Shown: positions 45,108 through 57,147 of the stretch, piece after piece
Numbering within the stretch: position 1 is the first letter of the stretch
Layout: every line of letters starts with the position of its first letter
Assembly (NCBI GenBank): GCA_964017125.1
Contig: OZ024903.1
Location: 79,991,028 to 80,055,027, forward strand
Reading direction: 5' to 3'
Origin: Flabesymbios commensalis
Lineage: Eukaryota; Annelida; Polychaeta; Terebellida; Flabelligeridae
Length of the DNA: 64,000 nt
Notes under the pieces: model-generated
What the model was told of the DNA's origin: nothing
Seen by the model: only the letters and a program-made list of their open reading frames with translations
The model's database searches: none
Program-made: the position numbers and the translations under genes

Positions 45108-46536
45108 ATCATCAAAATATGTAGGCCTAATCATCAAGGCATAAGTTGATGGATATTTCGTGTTTATATGTCCAAAGAGAAAAGTTGTGATTGTAAATTG
45201 GCACTAGTTATTACACATGGTCAATCAAAACAACGAACACTAAGTGGTCTGAACAATACGACGGGCAGATAAACGCTAACCAGACCCATGTGGATGTCTT
45301 TGAATGTGCTAAAACCTTGAACCATTTCCAGAAGTACATGTAGTAAGGCCCTCTAATCAAGTCACTGACCAGGGATTTGGCGGTCACTTATAACCAGTGA
45401 CATACCCCACCAAAACGTGCATGTGACGACAGATATCTTTCATATTTCCAAAATATTAGAGAACATAGTATAGATTTTTTGTATTTCTTGTATTTGTAGT
45501 GCTCTAACAATTCATGAAAACATACAATATCAGGTGACGGGGGTGTTCTGAGCTAATGCGTACACATACCTACATTATTATTGGTGAATCCATGCAAAAC
45601 AGTAAATATTATGCAAATCTGAAAACACTAGGGATTTAAACATAAAATGAAATGTATTATGTTTTGTTATTTCCAACAAATGTAATACTTTATGAACGTC
45701 TGGTCAAGTAAGCATGCCGACCTCTACTTTCAGTGAATATTAATGTTTTGTTAAATCTAGAGCAATGCTTGAATAACGCTACAGCCATGCTGTGAATATA
45801 AAATGCTTAACATTTCTGGCAACCAGTGCAGCCTTTCCTGTGTTAATAGGGTCACAGCACAGAAAACACGAGATGCTAAAACAAGTCTGCCGTGCAAAGG
45901 CAGTAAGCAGTAAGTAGATACTAAGTAAGCAGATACTGGCTTTTGTCTTTGCAGCGTATAATTGATAGCTTCATGTTTGGCCAGCAGTGGATTAACGTTT
46001 TATATTGGTAAAGTCTGTCATCTAGGCTATAACTGTCTATCATATGTATACATGCATTGCATAAGTAGCTGTATAAATATATAACGTTCTCTCATATATT
46101 TGCCTTAGATAAAGTGACGGAAAGTAGGAGTGATAGTAGCCGGAATAAATAAACACCGATTTCACCAAGGTCATTTATTCACATGCATTTCGGATTGTAC
46201 ACAATCATACCCTTATTATAGACCTACTGGTGATTTAGACCAACTGGTTTATATTCATGCTGTCACCAGCGCCACACTCACGAGCCCGTCGTGCCGATAG
46301 GGAGAGATTGCTCTAGTCACAGAATGGTTCATATTGTGCATTCTTCTAGTTTAGATCTGCTCTCCCTAAATATCGTTCCATAAAATGCAAAAAACAAAAT
46401 ATACATTTACGTGTACGTTTTAAATTTTCCAATCGAGCATTCAGAGATGTAAATGTGTAAACTATCGTTATCAACATAATAAAGGGACAAAAAGTTTCCG
46501 TGCAGATGGGGTGTAACTGCTTATATTAACCCTTTC
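45108..46536. other. No gene seen
   Basis: AT-rich. Repeated GCAGTAAG/AAGTAAGCAGATACT words at 45897-45945 only. Confidence 0.4.
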
Positions 46537-46600
46537 AACGCAGAAACCGACTTTAGACGTCAGCTTCTGACGTCTAAAGATGGTCCCCGCACTGAAAGAA
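46537..46600. mobile_element. Short hairpin of the TTAACCCTTTCA type
   Basis: ACCCTTTCAACGCAGAAACC, GACTTTAGACGTCAG and CTGACGTCTAAAG, then GTCCCCGCACTGAAAG: a hairpin with 15-bp perfect inner arms around CTT. The left flank reads TTAACCC, suggesting a piggyBac-like TTAA target; the right flank is decayed. Confidence 0.7.
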
Positions 46601-47109
46601 ATTTATATTGGCCACAGACTCATAACATAGTGTTCAAATGAAGCGGAAAGAGCTGACTGAGACATGACTCATAATTTCAAGTTGATCTTTGTTCTTCATA
46701 GTTTGCACAAAAGCATATTTAAGCGTTGTAAGGTTTGAAGTAGGCCGAAGCAATTACTGCTCTTTACTTTTTCTCGACAGCGTTTGGTATATAGTTATAA
46801 CCCCACATAAACATTTTCACGACCAATGGATTAGCTGATGTCAGAAATGTCACAGTTAGTGAAAATTATTATTCACACTACACAACTGTAAAATACACCC
46901 AAGAAAAGCTCAGCGCATTCTAATTTTGACGGAAAGCAGTATTTTCTCCTAAACTAATAGTTTTTGATATTTTTTCAGTTGAAATGCGAAGTCCTCAATT
47001 CATTCACGTCTAGCATCAGCTTAAAACTAATATAAATAAAATAGCCATCAATTGATGACCGGACCCCTCAGCCGTAGCTCTGTCCATCAATATCAAGAAA
47101 TAATGAGAA
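46601..47109. other. No gene seen
   Basis: Nothing supported. Confidence 0.4.
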
Positions 47110-47697
47110 AAAAATGACCCCACTATCACCACGTCATTTTTTTCAAATGGCTGCGGCAGCCATTTTGTTTTTAATGGATTCATCCCAAAAGTTAATCAGA
47201 TCATCAGAAATACCTAGAGAACAGCTATACTAAATTTGACTGCAATCCAACCAACGGTTCATAGGTTATCGTGTCCACGAGCTTTTTAGGCGGCCATCTT
47301 GGAAAATGGCTGCTTATGGCTTGGTGCCAAAATAAGATATTTGGGATGAATTGCCCAGGCACATAGGTCATGTCTGTAAAAAATAAACAAAATTCATCAG
47401 TTAACTTTAAAAAATGCCCCCCACTACCACCGTGTCAATTTTTTTTAATGGCTACGGCAGCCATTTTGTTTTTAAAAGATTCATACCAAAAGTTATTCAG
47501 ATCATCTGAAATACCTAGAGAACAACCATTCCAAATTTGAATGCAATCCAACTAACGGTTCATAAGTTATCATGCCCACAAACTTTTTATGCGGCCATCT
47601 TGGAAAATGGTGCCCCAAAAGATATATGGGATAAATTGCCCAGGCACATAGGTCATGTCTGTACAAAAATAAACAAAATTCATCAGTTAACTTTTCA
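47110..47697 (+). repeat. 301-bp tandem duplication
   Basis: Copy 1 at 47110-47410, copy 2 at 47411-47697, about 85% alike. Each contains a palindrome (AAATGGCTGCGGCAGCCATTT in copy 1), ACCTAGAGAACA, GCGGCCATCTTGGAAAATGG and CCAGGCACATAGGTCATG. Copy 2 lacks about 15 bases after AAAATGG. Confidence 0.9.
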
Positions 47698-48341
47698 GTA
47701 AGAGCGGAGTTTCTGACCGCCCGCCCGACCGCCAGACTGTCCGCCTCTGGTGATCACTATACCTCACAGCCTTAAAAACAATTTAGCCTTTAACTGTCTA
47801 AGAGCCAATGACGACTAGACATTTTTTTATTGACACTTTATTTATTTATCACATTAAAACATACACTGTTAACTCGATCAGCAAAATAAAACAAACTCCG
47901 ACTCTGATGTGATAATATCTAAATATTATTTACTCTTTTGAAGTTGAAGTTAACGAGGCATATTTTCAAGTGTGTGGAAAAATAATAAGAGCAGGGCGTA
48001 GCGCCAATACATGCGAAATAATAAAAAATCTCCAATTTTGCTCCGGAAATGTATTTTTTCCATTTTATGGCCGACAAACTATGAAGGATACAATGACAAA
48101 GAAGCGCATTTGGGGCCTGCAATCAGTGGATCTGATTTAATCCCCGACATTTCAAAGGGCAACAATTTGCCGGATTAAGCCGACTGAAGTCCCGATTTGA
48201 CTTAATCCCCGGACAATAATGCCATTTTGTAGCAGGACAAGTGGTGCGGCGGCTTGATCCGCCACACAATACGTGAACTGCTTGACTTTCTCGCTCTCTT
48301 TCCAGGACCGGGTCACTTCTCTGTCAAGTGGGTAAACAGTG
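47698..48341. other. Inverted words, no gene
   Basis: At about 48130-48230 GGATCTGATTTAATCCCCGA, GGATTAAGCCGACTG and TTGACTTAATCCCCGGA recur in partly inverted order, possibly a decayed hairpin. No coding signal. Confidence 0.35.
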
Positions 48342-48406
48342 TCAATGCTAGTTTTAAGGCTGGTTCAATGTTCGTTTAATGCCCAGCATTATACCAACAT
48401 CGACTG
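48342..48406. mobile_element. Core-palindrome family, degenerate copy
   Basis: GCTAGTTTTAAGGCTGGTTC, AATGTTCGTTTAATGCCCAG and CATTATACCAACATCGAC. Few pairs remain. Confidence 0.4.
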
Positions 48407-49477
48407 CCGCCTCGCGTTTGGTGTATATGTCCAGATTAATTGTTATATAATATAGGATAGAGTGTTATACCGATGCAATGGTGAAATTGTGAATTTATTG
48501 ACAATATTAGTGGATTTTTTTTGTAAAACAAACCGACTTATTACATTGTGATGCTATTATTTCATTGATAAAAGCTAATATAACAATATATTGATTATGT
48601 TGACTGATTAAACATTCTGGATTATTATCCTGATTATTGCAAACTTCCCGAATAAATATTTAGACGAATGATCTGTGACAGAAAAATTGGCCAAGTAAAT
48701 CAGAGTGAACTGATAAAGATGGCTTATTAGAACGAACAAACAAAGAGCGAAAGAATGAGTTTGCGAAGGAGCGAGCGAACAACCTTACGGACGAGCTAAC
48801 CAAAACACTGTACATGTAAACAGTATAGTCAGGGAGAGTTAGAAAAAAACCTAAAACAAATTCCTCACCAAAATATTTTTGTACCACGGTCTTGTATAAG
48901 GTCTGGACTAGCCACCAAATTTGTTTACTCTGGATAATTATAGGAGGATTTTTAGGAGGATAAAATCCAAAATGGCAGACTATCTCACAGAAAAAAATTA
49001 GGGAGTGATAATTAATCATCAATTTGCTTACAAATGTGCTGATTAAAGGATTGGAAGTTGTTTTACATTAAATAAACGACATAAAAAAACAAAATGGCCG
49101 CCAAATGTTTCATTAAAGGAACATTTTTTGCGCCTGTCTGTAGTCTTTGTCTCAAATTAAATTTCATTTAACTTTTCATTGTGTGTTTTTCGAATTTTTT
49201 GATGTGTCACATTATTTTTGTTATTATTTGAAATTATTTGTATAACCTTTGGATGTGGCTTTGATTATGTTATTAGTCTAGTCGAAAAATAGGTTTTCCG
49301 TGCACCCTCGGAAATATACTTCTAATTGGTGTATCTAGCTTGGAAAAAGAAACGTTTGAAAACGATTAGATATATTAAAGCTGAAAAAATGTTCCACGTG
49401 CATTTTTGTGCAAATTTGTGCCACCATTACCGAAAAATGTATATTGAGTTATAGCTCGGTCAATACCACAGATAATT
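48407..49477. other. No gene seen
   Basis: Degenerate (GAAC/GAGC)n-like stretch at 48728-48785 gives a low-complexity minus-strand frame. Otherwise AT-rich. Confidence 0.4.
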
Positions 49478-49937
49478 TACTGATCATTTAAGAAGTGATC
49501 ACATTCTCCTTATAATTATCTCAGACACTGCAAAGGTGATAATAGCCACTAACAAACTGATGTTAGCCACTGAAGCCACTTTAAAAGTGATTTGATCCAC
49601 TTCAAAAATGACCTTGAAGCTACTTTAAAAGTTATATCATCCACAAAAGTGATCTAGGCCACGGAAGAAGTGACCACAGCCACTTTAGTAATTATCTAAG
49701 CCACTATAAAAGTGATCTTAGCCAAATAAGAAGTGATCACATCCTTCTTAATAATTATCTCAAGCACAACAAAAGTGATTTTGGTCACTAACAAACTGAT
49801 GTCAGCCACTGAAGCCACTTTAAATGTTATCTGAGCCACTACAAAGTTGACCTTGGTCAGAAACGAACTGATTTTTAACACTGAAGAAGTCATCACAGCC
49901 ATATTGTAAGCTCATCTCATTCACCACAAAGGTGATC

Positions 49938-49997
<60 letters not shown>

Positions 49998-51008
49998 CAT
50001 TTATATAGTCCATATATCTGTAGCACAATCATAGGCGCTTCACATGTGATAAATTGTCCAGTCACTGTAGCGTTTATTTACAAGTAAAAAAGTATGTATT
50101 AAAAACGGGTAAGTATAGATTTAAAAACCGCTTAAAAGTGTATCTTCGCTGAGGCATTTCACAGATATTGGTAAATTAACGGAAAGCCGCTGTGAACAGG
50201 TAAGTTTTGATGCATGACTTGAATTTACTGAGGGTATTGTTTTCGCGCAACTTCTTTGGCAATTTGTTCCAGCGAAAGAAAAGACTCTCTCTCCAAACGT
50301 TTTCCAAACGTTTTCGGAACAACCAAATACCCAGCTCCTTCAGATCGGAGATTGCGCGCTGGTATCAGTGGGTATGTAGGGGTTAATAAGTCTGTGATAT
50401 ATTGAGGAGCCTTGCCATTTAGAGCACGGTGTGGCCACAAACAAACTGAACTTTGCCACTGAAGAAGTCATCAAATCCACTTTAAAAGTTATCTCACCCA
50501 CTACATAAATGATCTTGGCACTAAAGATGTAATCGCAGCCTCTTTAAAAATTATCTCAGCCACCAGAATGGTTATCTGGGTCACTAAGAAACTGATGTCA
50601 GCCAAGAAAAAAATGGTCTCGGTCACTACAAAAATTATATTTACCACTGAAGAAGTGATTACAGCCACTGTAAAGGTTGTCTAATTGACTACTAAAGTGA
50701 TCTTGGTCACTGAAGAAGTTACCACATCTACTTTAAAAGTTATCTAAACCACTATATAAGAGATCTTAGCCACTGAAGAAGTGATCACGTCCTCAAATTC
50801 ACGTCCTCAAATTATCTCAACCACCACAAAGGTGATCTTGGCCACTAATACACTGATGTCAGCCACTTAAAACGTGATCTCGGTCTCTACAACTGAAGAC
50901 GTGATCACAGGCACTTTAAAAGTTATCTCAGCCTCAAAAAATGATCATGGCCACTGAGGAAGACATCACAGCCACTTTAAAAGTTATCTCGGCCACTACA
51001 AAAGCTAA
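49478..51008 (+). repeat. 21-bp minisatellite, about 48 units, interrupted
   Basis: The monomer is GCCACTNNAAAAGTKATCTYR (21 bp). Three monomer types alternate as a 63-bp higher-order unit: GCCACTGAAGAAGTGATCAC, GCCACTTTAAAAGTTATCTC and GCCACTACAAAAGTGATCTT. A fourth type, GCCACTAACAAACTGATGTC, also occurs. Because 21 is divisible by three, one frame reads a heptad-like ATxKVIx peptide, but stops interrupt it. The array is split at about 49936-50440 by a LINE 3' end. Confidence 0.92.
49936..50440 (-). mobile_element. LINE 3' end inserted in the 21-bp array
   Basis: Minus-strand frame: ALNGKAPQYITDLLTPTYPL, NLRSEGAGYLVVPKT and, in a shifted frame, WNKLPKKLRENNTLSKFKSC IKTYLFTAAFR. This is the standard C-terminal end of CR1/L2/jockey-type ORF2. 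The 3' region then reads GAAGCGCCTATGATTGTGCT, GACTATATAAATG and an (ATT)n tail of about 50 bp (49937-49991 on the plus strand). It shares its 3' region with 29195-29412. The satellite resumes exactly at its 5' edge. Confidence 0.88.
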
Positions 51009-51159
51009 TGACTCACCAGTGCTGTTATTAAAAGCTAATTCAAAATATCTATTGAACATACAAGCTATATCATTGGGATTGGTGGCGCTTAGACATGACA
51101 ATTTATTCTATGTATATTTTTTTGTTTTCGTTCTACAATAAGACCAGAAGACCTTTATT

Positions 51160-51365
51160 AAATTTCTTAGCTTTTGTTCAAGCTAGCTGGCTTCTTTTTC
51201 AGACGTCTCACTTCAGAGTCAAACCAAGGTGGTAAATTCCTGGGGGTACATTTGATCTTGTTACATCATCGTAGCACTAGAGCAAACATTCAGATCAAAA
51301 TATATGTTGTTAGTACATTCGACTGTCTGGAGCATTTTACCACTCCACAAAGCTCCTAACTTATT
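51160..51365 (-). mobile_element. LINE ORF2 linker fragment
   Basis: On the minus strand RSNVPPRNLPPWFDSEVRRLKKK (about 51262-51190) matches the conserved PPWFDSEVR.L..KK segment between endonuclease and reverse transcriptase in jockey/CR1-type elements. The frames around it are broken and neither domain is present. Confidence 0.5.
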
Positions 51366-51894
51366 CAAATCTATCTTTCTACATGCACTGCACATACACT
51401 ATATTTATTGCACATACATCTAATAGAGACAAAATAAAAAGTTGTTCCTAATTACAAAAAGCCGACCATAGTAATATCGATAACATAACATTTGCATGTT
51501 GCACTTCTTGAACCAAAACGTCAAGCGTGAACATTTACTGATCACTATCATGCTCTGCTGTTTTGTTGGCCATGTTGTTTTTTCTCCTGTTGATATCATT
51601 CTTTCATAAATAATACTACATTTAACTTAACTGTCTACCCACCGCTGTCCAAATATAGGGTAAATTAGCATGGCATGACTAAATATGTCCGGTTTCGATT
51701 TTTTTCATTACCAATTTCGGCCATCTTACATTTTGCTCTGTAAAAAAACTCCTATGACACTTGAGCGTAAACACATTGTTAGAAGTTAGCTAAGACCCTT
51801 TGCTATGCAATGGTAAAATAGGTTTACGGTAAGGAATTTGTTTTAGGTTTTGTTAAAAAATCTCCCAAGTTTCAATGACTAGTAAATGTAATAC
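51366..51894. other. No gene seen
   Basis: AT-rich, nothing supported. Confidence 0.4.
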
Positions 51895-52189
51895 GATTGA
51901 AGGAAAGCGCGCAACCCACGAGCGAATTAAAATATATTAATACTAATATTATATAAGCGATCTAACGAGCGAACGATCGATCTAACAAGAGAATGAAAGA
52001 TCGAGTAAGCGAACAAATGAACGAACGAATGAACGAATGCGTGAGTGAAACAACGAACTCACGAACGAACAAACAAACTCATGAACAAACTAACCGACAA
52101 AATATACAGAAAACGAATCGATCAAAGGAAAGTGCGCAACGCAAGAGCGAATAAAAGATGCTAAGAATAATTAATATTATTATATAAAT
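51895..52189 (+). repeat. (GAAC)n-like tract between two 65-75-bp direct repeats
   Basis: GGAAAGCGCGCAACCCACGA with GCGAATTAAAA (51895-51957) recurs as GGAAAGTGCGCAACGCAAGA with GCGAATAAAAG (52114-52189). Between them is a degenerate GAAC/GATC tetranucleotide tract. The arrangement suggests a larger tandem unit of about 220 bp. Confidence 0.7.
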
Positions 52190-52363
52190 CAAATTATGTG
52201 TGTGAATGAATGATTCATTTTTGTCATGCACCGCTTCCGTACAGAGACCGAATGACAGCAACTGCTTATTTGTCAAGTGAGTGCCTTTAAGTTTGCATTG
52301 CAGTACACTTATTGAGTCTTGGGACGAGCAGCTCCATGTTGGCTCCGATGCTTGCGCCCAATA

Positions 52364-52522
52364 ACAATTCATTCGCTATCCGCCTGCTATGGTGTCTAGA
52401 TGAAGAGTGGGGAAAGCGCGCAAATAGTTTGCGTTGGTTGAGCCTAACAGAAGCAAGAGCTCGCCAGCTTCCGATGCCATTCGACTCGAACCTTTCTAAG
52501 TAAAATCGATCGCCAGCCCCAC
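52364..52522 (+). repeat. Dispersed repeat, copy 1
   Basis: AACAATTCATTCGCTAT at the start and GAAGCAAGAGCTCGCCAGCT, then GATCGCCAGCCCCAC, at the end match 56955-57147. The middle is unrelated. An open frame crossing it is incidental. Confidence 0.75.
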
Positions 52523-54138
52523 CTTACCTCCGGGCTAAGTGACAACGTATATCCACAAACTAAGGGTGAGGTGGCAGGTTTCAATTCACGGGGGGGGGGG
52601 GGCGGTAAATCGACGGAACCGTCCGAGCAGTGCCAAATCCGACAATAGTCATACATGAACAATTCAACAACATTCGAATTAGCTGGGTAAAAAATACAGG
52701 GTGGGTGGTTGGCGAACATCGCGGGTGCAGCATTGCCTAAACTATTCAAGTCCAATTATTTCCTATCCTCTTAGCAAGTGTCCTCATACACTAAACGGTC
52801 ATGCTGTCACTCATCGTGTCTCGTCCAACCGTATTACTTATTATTAAATACAATCAAAATCGTTTAGGTAAATTGTGCTAAGTACATTCAATACAATGTG
52901 AAGTAGTGCGATACGTGTGGTTGGTCTCGCCGTTTTTATTGTTTGGCGCTGTAATTGCAAGAACCAGCTGCACGAATCGAGCAGGTGTGTGGATTGTGCG
53001 TCCAACACATGCTTAATATGTATCGCTTTTATCCGCAGTGCGTGATCGTTAATGGCAGTACGCATACTCTATCAAAGGTGCGTTCATGGGGTCGTTTTGT
53101 ATCGATAGCGTCTAATCGTAATGCAATGTATACCCAATCTCCCCATTAGCGCGAGGAGTGATAGAGCTATATGATCGTGCTCGAGCCGTTCGAGCCTTTA
53201 AAAGCGGTTAGTGATGGTACAATTGCGATGTGTCGCAAAGACATGTGAACATGTTTCCAGCTGAAGTAGAGTGTGTCGTTCCGCAATTTGTCACTTGGAG
53301 GACATAACAGGATAAGCGACCGGAGCGAGTCGTCCTCTTGCACTGTCCAATCAGCTTAAAAAAGAAACAGGCACATGTGCACTTTATCACCGAATGTGCG
53401 GTGATAAAGACGACCTGTGCATACAGTCAGCAGATATTTAAATCACGAAAATAAGTAAATCTGAAGTTACTGTTGCTAAAAATTCACCAATTTTGAGCTT
53501 GGATGACCATTAATATGAAAAATAGACAGAATATAGAGTTATTAATGTTCGGTGATTAATACCTAGTATAGGTAGGCACAATTAAAATGACTGCTTTAAC
53601 TCTGAAGTGTCAGTTGAAGTTATTAAAAAATCTATGGCGCAACGAAAGTTCTGATGATACTAATATTGAGGTGAGAAACAATTATGACAAGGAAAGTCAA
53701 TCTAGAAGGCTGTAAATCGCTGGTTCATGAATAATGTAAAAAAATGTCAATCTTGAAGTTGAATTATGGTTCTTGAATATTTGACCAATATTGGGTTGGT
53801 GTCCTGTAAAATGTAGAGTTGATGCTGATGTCTCGACTGGCTGAAGCAGCCGTCGCTATGGTAGCGGCCTGGCAAACTGGGTGTCTGTACTCTGTGAGTT
53901 GGTGCGCTGGTGTGGGTTGTATCCGTGTCCCTGCTGTATGCCGGTGCGCAGACACGTTCGTCAGCACTACAGGCACGCAGGTTCGGCGTGTGTATGCTGT
54001 CGTCTGGTCGGCTTACACTGTCCCACGCGACAGGCCAGCCGAGCCTCTCAGAAATTGACAAGTCTGTCAAAATCAGTTGACATCTCGTTCATTTTGAAAT
54101 TATTTAAATAGTAAAGCACTTGAGTCTGCAGGCCTATT
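52523..54138. other. No gene established; GC-rich patch at 53800-54060
   Basis: 53800-54060 is distinctly more GC-rich than its surroundings and is open on both strands (79-107 codons), without a recognisable domain. It could be an exon, a CpG-rich regulatory region or a repeat. TTATCCGCAG|...|GTGCGT around 53037-53080 could bound a 42-base micro-exon, with no further support. Confidence 0.3.
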
Positions 54139-54604
54139 GGCCAACTTTGGTTCTTATTTCTCTGTTTTAGATCAGAAAAAATCCAAAATCTAATGAGGGA
54201 GGGCAGTAAAAAAAAACATTTAGGAAAAAAAAACATTCCACCTTTTTTCGGAAAAGTTAATGAGGGCGACCAAATAAAAAAACATTGGACAAATTTCTGG
54301 AAAAGTTAATGAGGGCGACGAAATAAGTTTGTTTTTGACCTATTTGAAATAAAGTTAATGAGGGCGACGAAAAAGACAAGCAAAAAAAACATAGCTCGAA
54401 AAAGTTTTTTTTATTTCCTGAAATTAACTTGTTTTTTTTCGGAATGTTTTTTTATCTGTCAAAATAAAATGTTTTTTTTTCGAAAAAACGGCAACAATTC
54501 AATGCGCGCGCTGGGCAGGAAAAAAAACATGTTTTTTTTGGTAATGCGCGACCTAAATCTAATGCGCGCGCTCATCTAAAACAGAGAAAAAAAACATAGT
54601 GGCC
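54139..54604. mobile_element. A/T-homopolymer foldback element, 466 bp
   Basis: Inverted ends: TCTCTGTTTTAGAT at 54159-54172 is exactly complemented at 54574-54587, with weaker pairing to the GGCC tips. The interior repeats short cassettes: GTTAATGAGGGCGACSAAAT (four times, 54257-54370), AATGCGCGCGCT (twice), and about a dozen blocks of seven to nine A or T bases joined to CATT, CAT or CGG. No coding content is credible. Confidence 0.75.
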
Positions 54605-54671
54605 TAAGCATGTTTGAAATGGCATTCATGTTAACCATGCCAGTCTATTGTTGGTCTGCACCTGTGTTGTT

Positions 54672-54795
54672 GTACCTCTCCACTGTGTCGGTGGCTGGCC
54701 GCAATTGTTGGCCATCACTCATGTTGGACTGACACACCTCTTTATCGTGTCTGTGGCTGGCCGCCATTGTTGGCCATCACTCTCCGTCTCCAATC
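54672..54795 (+). repeat. 62-bp tandem pair
   Basis: GTGGCTGGCCGCAATTGTTG GCCATCACTC (54691) recurs at 54753 as GTGGCTGGCCGCCATTGTTG. Each is preceded by CACCTCTTTATCGTGTC or similar. Confidence 0.85.
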
Positions 54796-56954
54796 AATCA
54801 TGGGCACAGCGAATTGTTGCTAGAGTGATTTAGTTATTGAAATATTGTGAAGCTGTGTAGTATGAAACACTAGAAGTAGGTTCATGAGACAAATTGTAGA
54901 CTGTTGGGGTTGCTAAGCACTATTATTGAGAATATAAGTTTAGTTAAGTAGGTACACTTCTAACGTAGTATACATGCCATTATTATGTAACACATAACAC
55001 ATCTAATTTGTGAGGATTTGGGGCCATGTGATATCATAAATGCCAATAATTGCCAGAGTACTATTCTAAGCTAGAGTATAATATATGGTAAGTAATTCGA
55101 CCTGCAAGGAAACATTTTCCTCTGAAGTCGAAAAACGACATCAATGGAAATAGCCTAAGTAATACAACTGTCATGTCATATACGCTGAACGTGAAAATTA
55201 CTCAAATTCGCTTACGTCAAAAAATCTCGTGACGATAGTCTAGGTCGGACTGTATTATTTGTTTACAGCTTTACCCGATTTTAAAAACAATTTTTGAAAA
55301 ATGAATATTTGACTGACAGGGTCTACTAGGACTGCATAGTATGCATTTCGACTGTGAGGGCTTCCCTAAAGTCATCCATTTTTTTATATATTTACTTTGA
55401 GGAACATTCGCAGTGACGTCAAAATCGGTCGCTTCATATTGATACGCTTCAGCTCAGGTTGCGTAGCGCCACAGAAGTGTATGCTGTGCAGCAGCAGCTC
55501 ATTAACATAATTCACCGGCTGGTTTGCCACCTGTTGTGTCAGTGAGCACATGTGTCTGTATGTACTGCGACGCGACAAAGAACGACTTATTTTGAAAGTT
55601 TTTAGAAAAATAATGGAGCTTTGTTTAAAAACAAGGCGTGATATAAATTTATTGATGCTTAAAAGCAAATATTTCGGAAAAAAATATAAAATTAGATTTC
55701 GATGGATGAGAATTTTTTTTAGAAGTGTGTGAATATGTCTAGACTACTATTCACAAGCAGCATCTCCAGCCGTTTTGGCTTGAACACGTGCCAGGAAAAT
55801 TCCGTAGACGCCACGGAAAAATGGCTGCCCAAATTTATGTGAATATTAATGAGCTGAGCTGATCAGCTGATGTGCGCTTTGCATTTCGGGTAGGCGGGAA
55901 ACGCACGAGGCCGCGTTGGCCACCAGGAGCTAAACTAGGGGAATTGATGCCGCTCGCTAATGGCGACGATTTACCAACAAATAATATTAAGACAAAACTG
56001 CTTCCCTGGAATGGGAATTATGATTACATTTGGTGGTTTCTTAGCTACGGTCCAAACATTAATATATTTTATAGACCAAATAAGACCGTTTATTCACATG
56101 TATATACATGAATAATTTTCAGCAACCCTAATCCAATAAAAGCTCTATGAGTGGAGGTAACAATTTATCATTTCTAAAATCAGAATTGTATATGTAAAAA
56201 AAATATTTTTAGAAAAAATTCTGGTGGAAAATTCTCATAAAAATCGAGTCGTCCGAATAAGGTGTTTGAACAATCTTTCACTAAAATTTTAAAATCCTTT
56301 CTTCACAGTCGCCGACAGTGGCGTAATTAGGAAAACAATATTTTAAAATCTGATATGATTTGAGGAATTAAATTACTTTGTCTAAATTTAGACGACTCAT
56401 TAAATTTGTTGCAAAATCCGCCATCTTTGAAAGAGCAAGACCACATGGATTTCTGCCAAAGCAAATGAATTTTTTCGTTATTTCAATGAAACCACATGAA
56501 CCTCTCTTCGTACAATTTTTCTAAATAATCTAGACTTTTGGCATTATTTGTACATTTAACCCTGAGTCCTCACGTACCTTTCAAAAATGATATTTTATTT
56601 TTTTGTCCCCTAACAAACTGTAAGCTTCCATTTATGAGTCAATTTTCGATTGACTGGCGATTTGCAACTCGAATCCTGATCTGACGAAAAGTTAGTTGTG
56701 TATTCGTATAAGTCGTGGGTCACCAATATTGAGTTGGTGAACTGAGAAATCCTGATCAGAAAAGGTGTGTGGTCGATCGAGCGTCGGTTGTCGCCAATAT
56801 TGGGCCTTGGCGCGGGCGGCTGCCATGTTTGGTTGGACTACTGCATCCAATCCCAATTCTCCTCAAACTCTAAAGTCCGGCCTGGTCGGCGGTAAGGGGT
56901 AAAACACCAATTGAACTCCATATACTTCATTCATTGGTTTATTGTAGTAAATTC
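54796..56954. other. No gene seen
   Basis: Mixed sequence with no supported exon, repeat or RNA gene. Open frames at 55384-55668 and 55872-56111 have no recognisable content. Confidence 0.35.
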
Positions 56955-57147
56955 AACAATTCATTCGCTATGCACTTTGCTCGGGATACGGGGTGATGCC
57001 CTTAGCCATGTCGGCTAGTTCGGCGCTCAGCAGAGCAAGACGTCTGCCTGCTGTATGTGTCGGTTGAACCTGACGGAAGCAAGAGCTCGTCAGCTTTTGA
57101 TTCCGTTTGGCCCGAACCTGCTTAGTAAAATTGATCGCCAGCCCCAC
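56955..57147 (+). repeat. Dispersed repeat, copy 2
   Basis: Partner of 52364-52522, 4.6 kb away in the same orientation. GGTTGAACCTGACGGAAGCA, AGAGCTCGTCAGC and ATTGATCGCCAGCCCCAC are shared. Confidence 0.75.

Noticed and set aside
48660-49022. 120-codon minus-strand frame
   Set aside because: Half is low-complexity FARSFANSFFRS from a degenerate GAAC-type repeat and the rest is AT-driven.
53747-54070. 107-codon minus-strand frame in the GC-rich patch
   Set aside because: Several overlapping frames on both strands are equally open because of base composition; no domain or splice signal favours any of them.
52364-57147. Repeat pair considered as the two ends of one large element
   Set aside because: The copies differ in their middles, no retroelement protein lies between them, and no primer-binding or polypurine sequence was seen.
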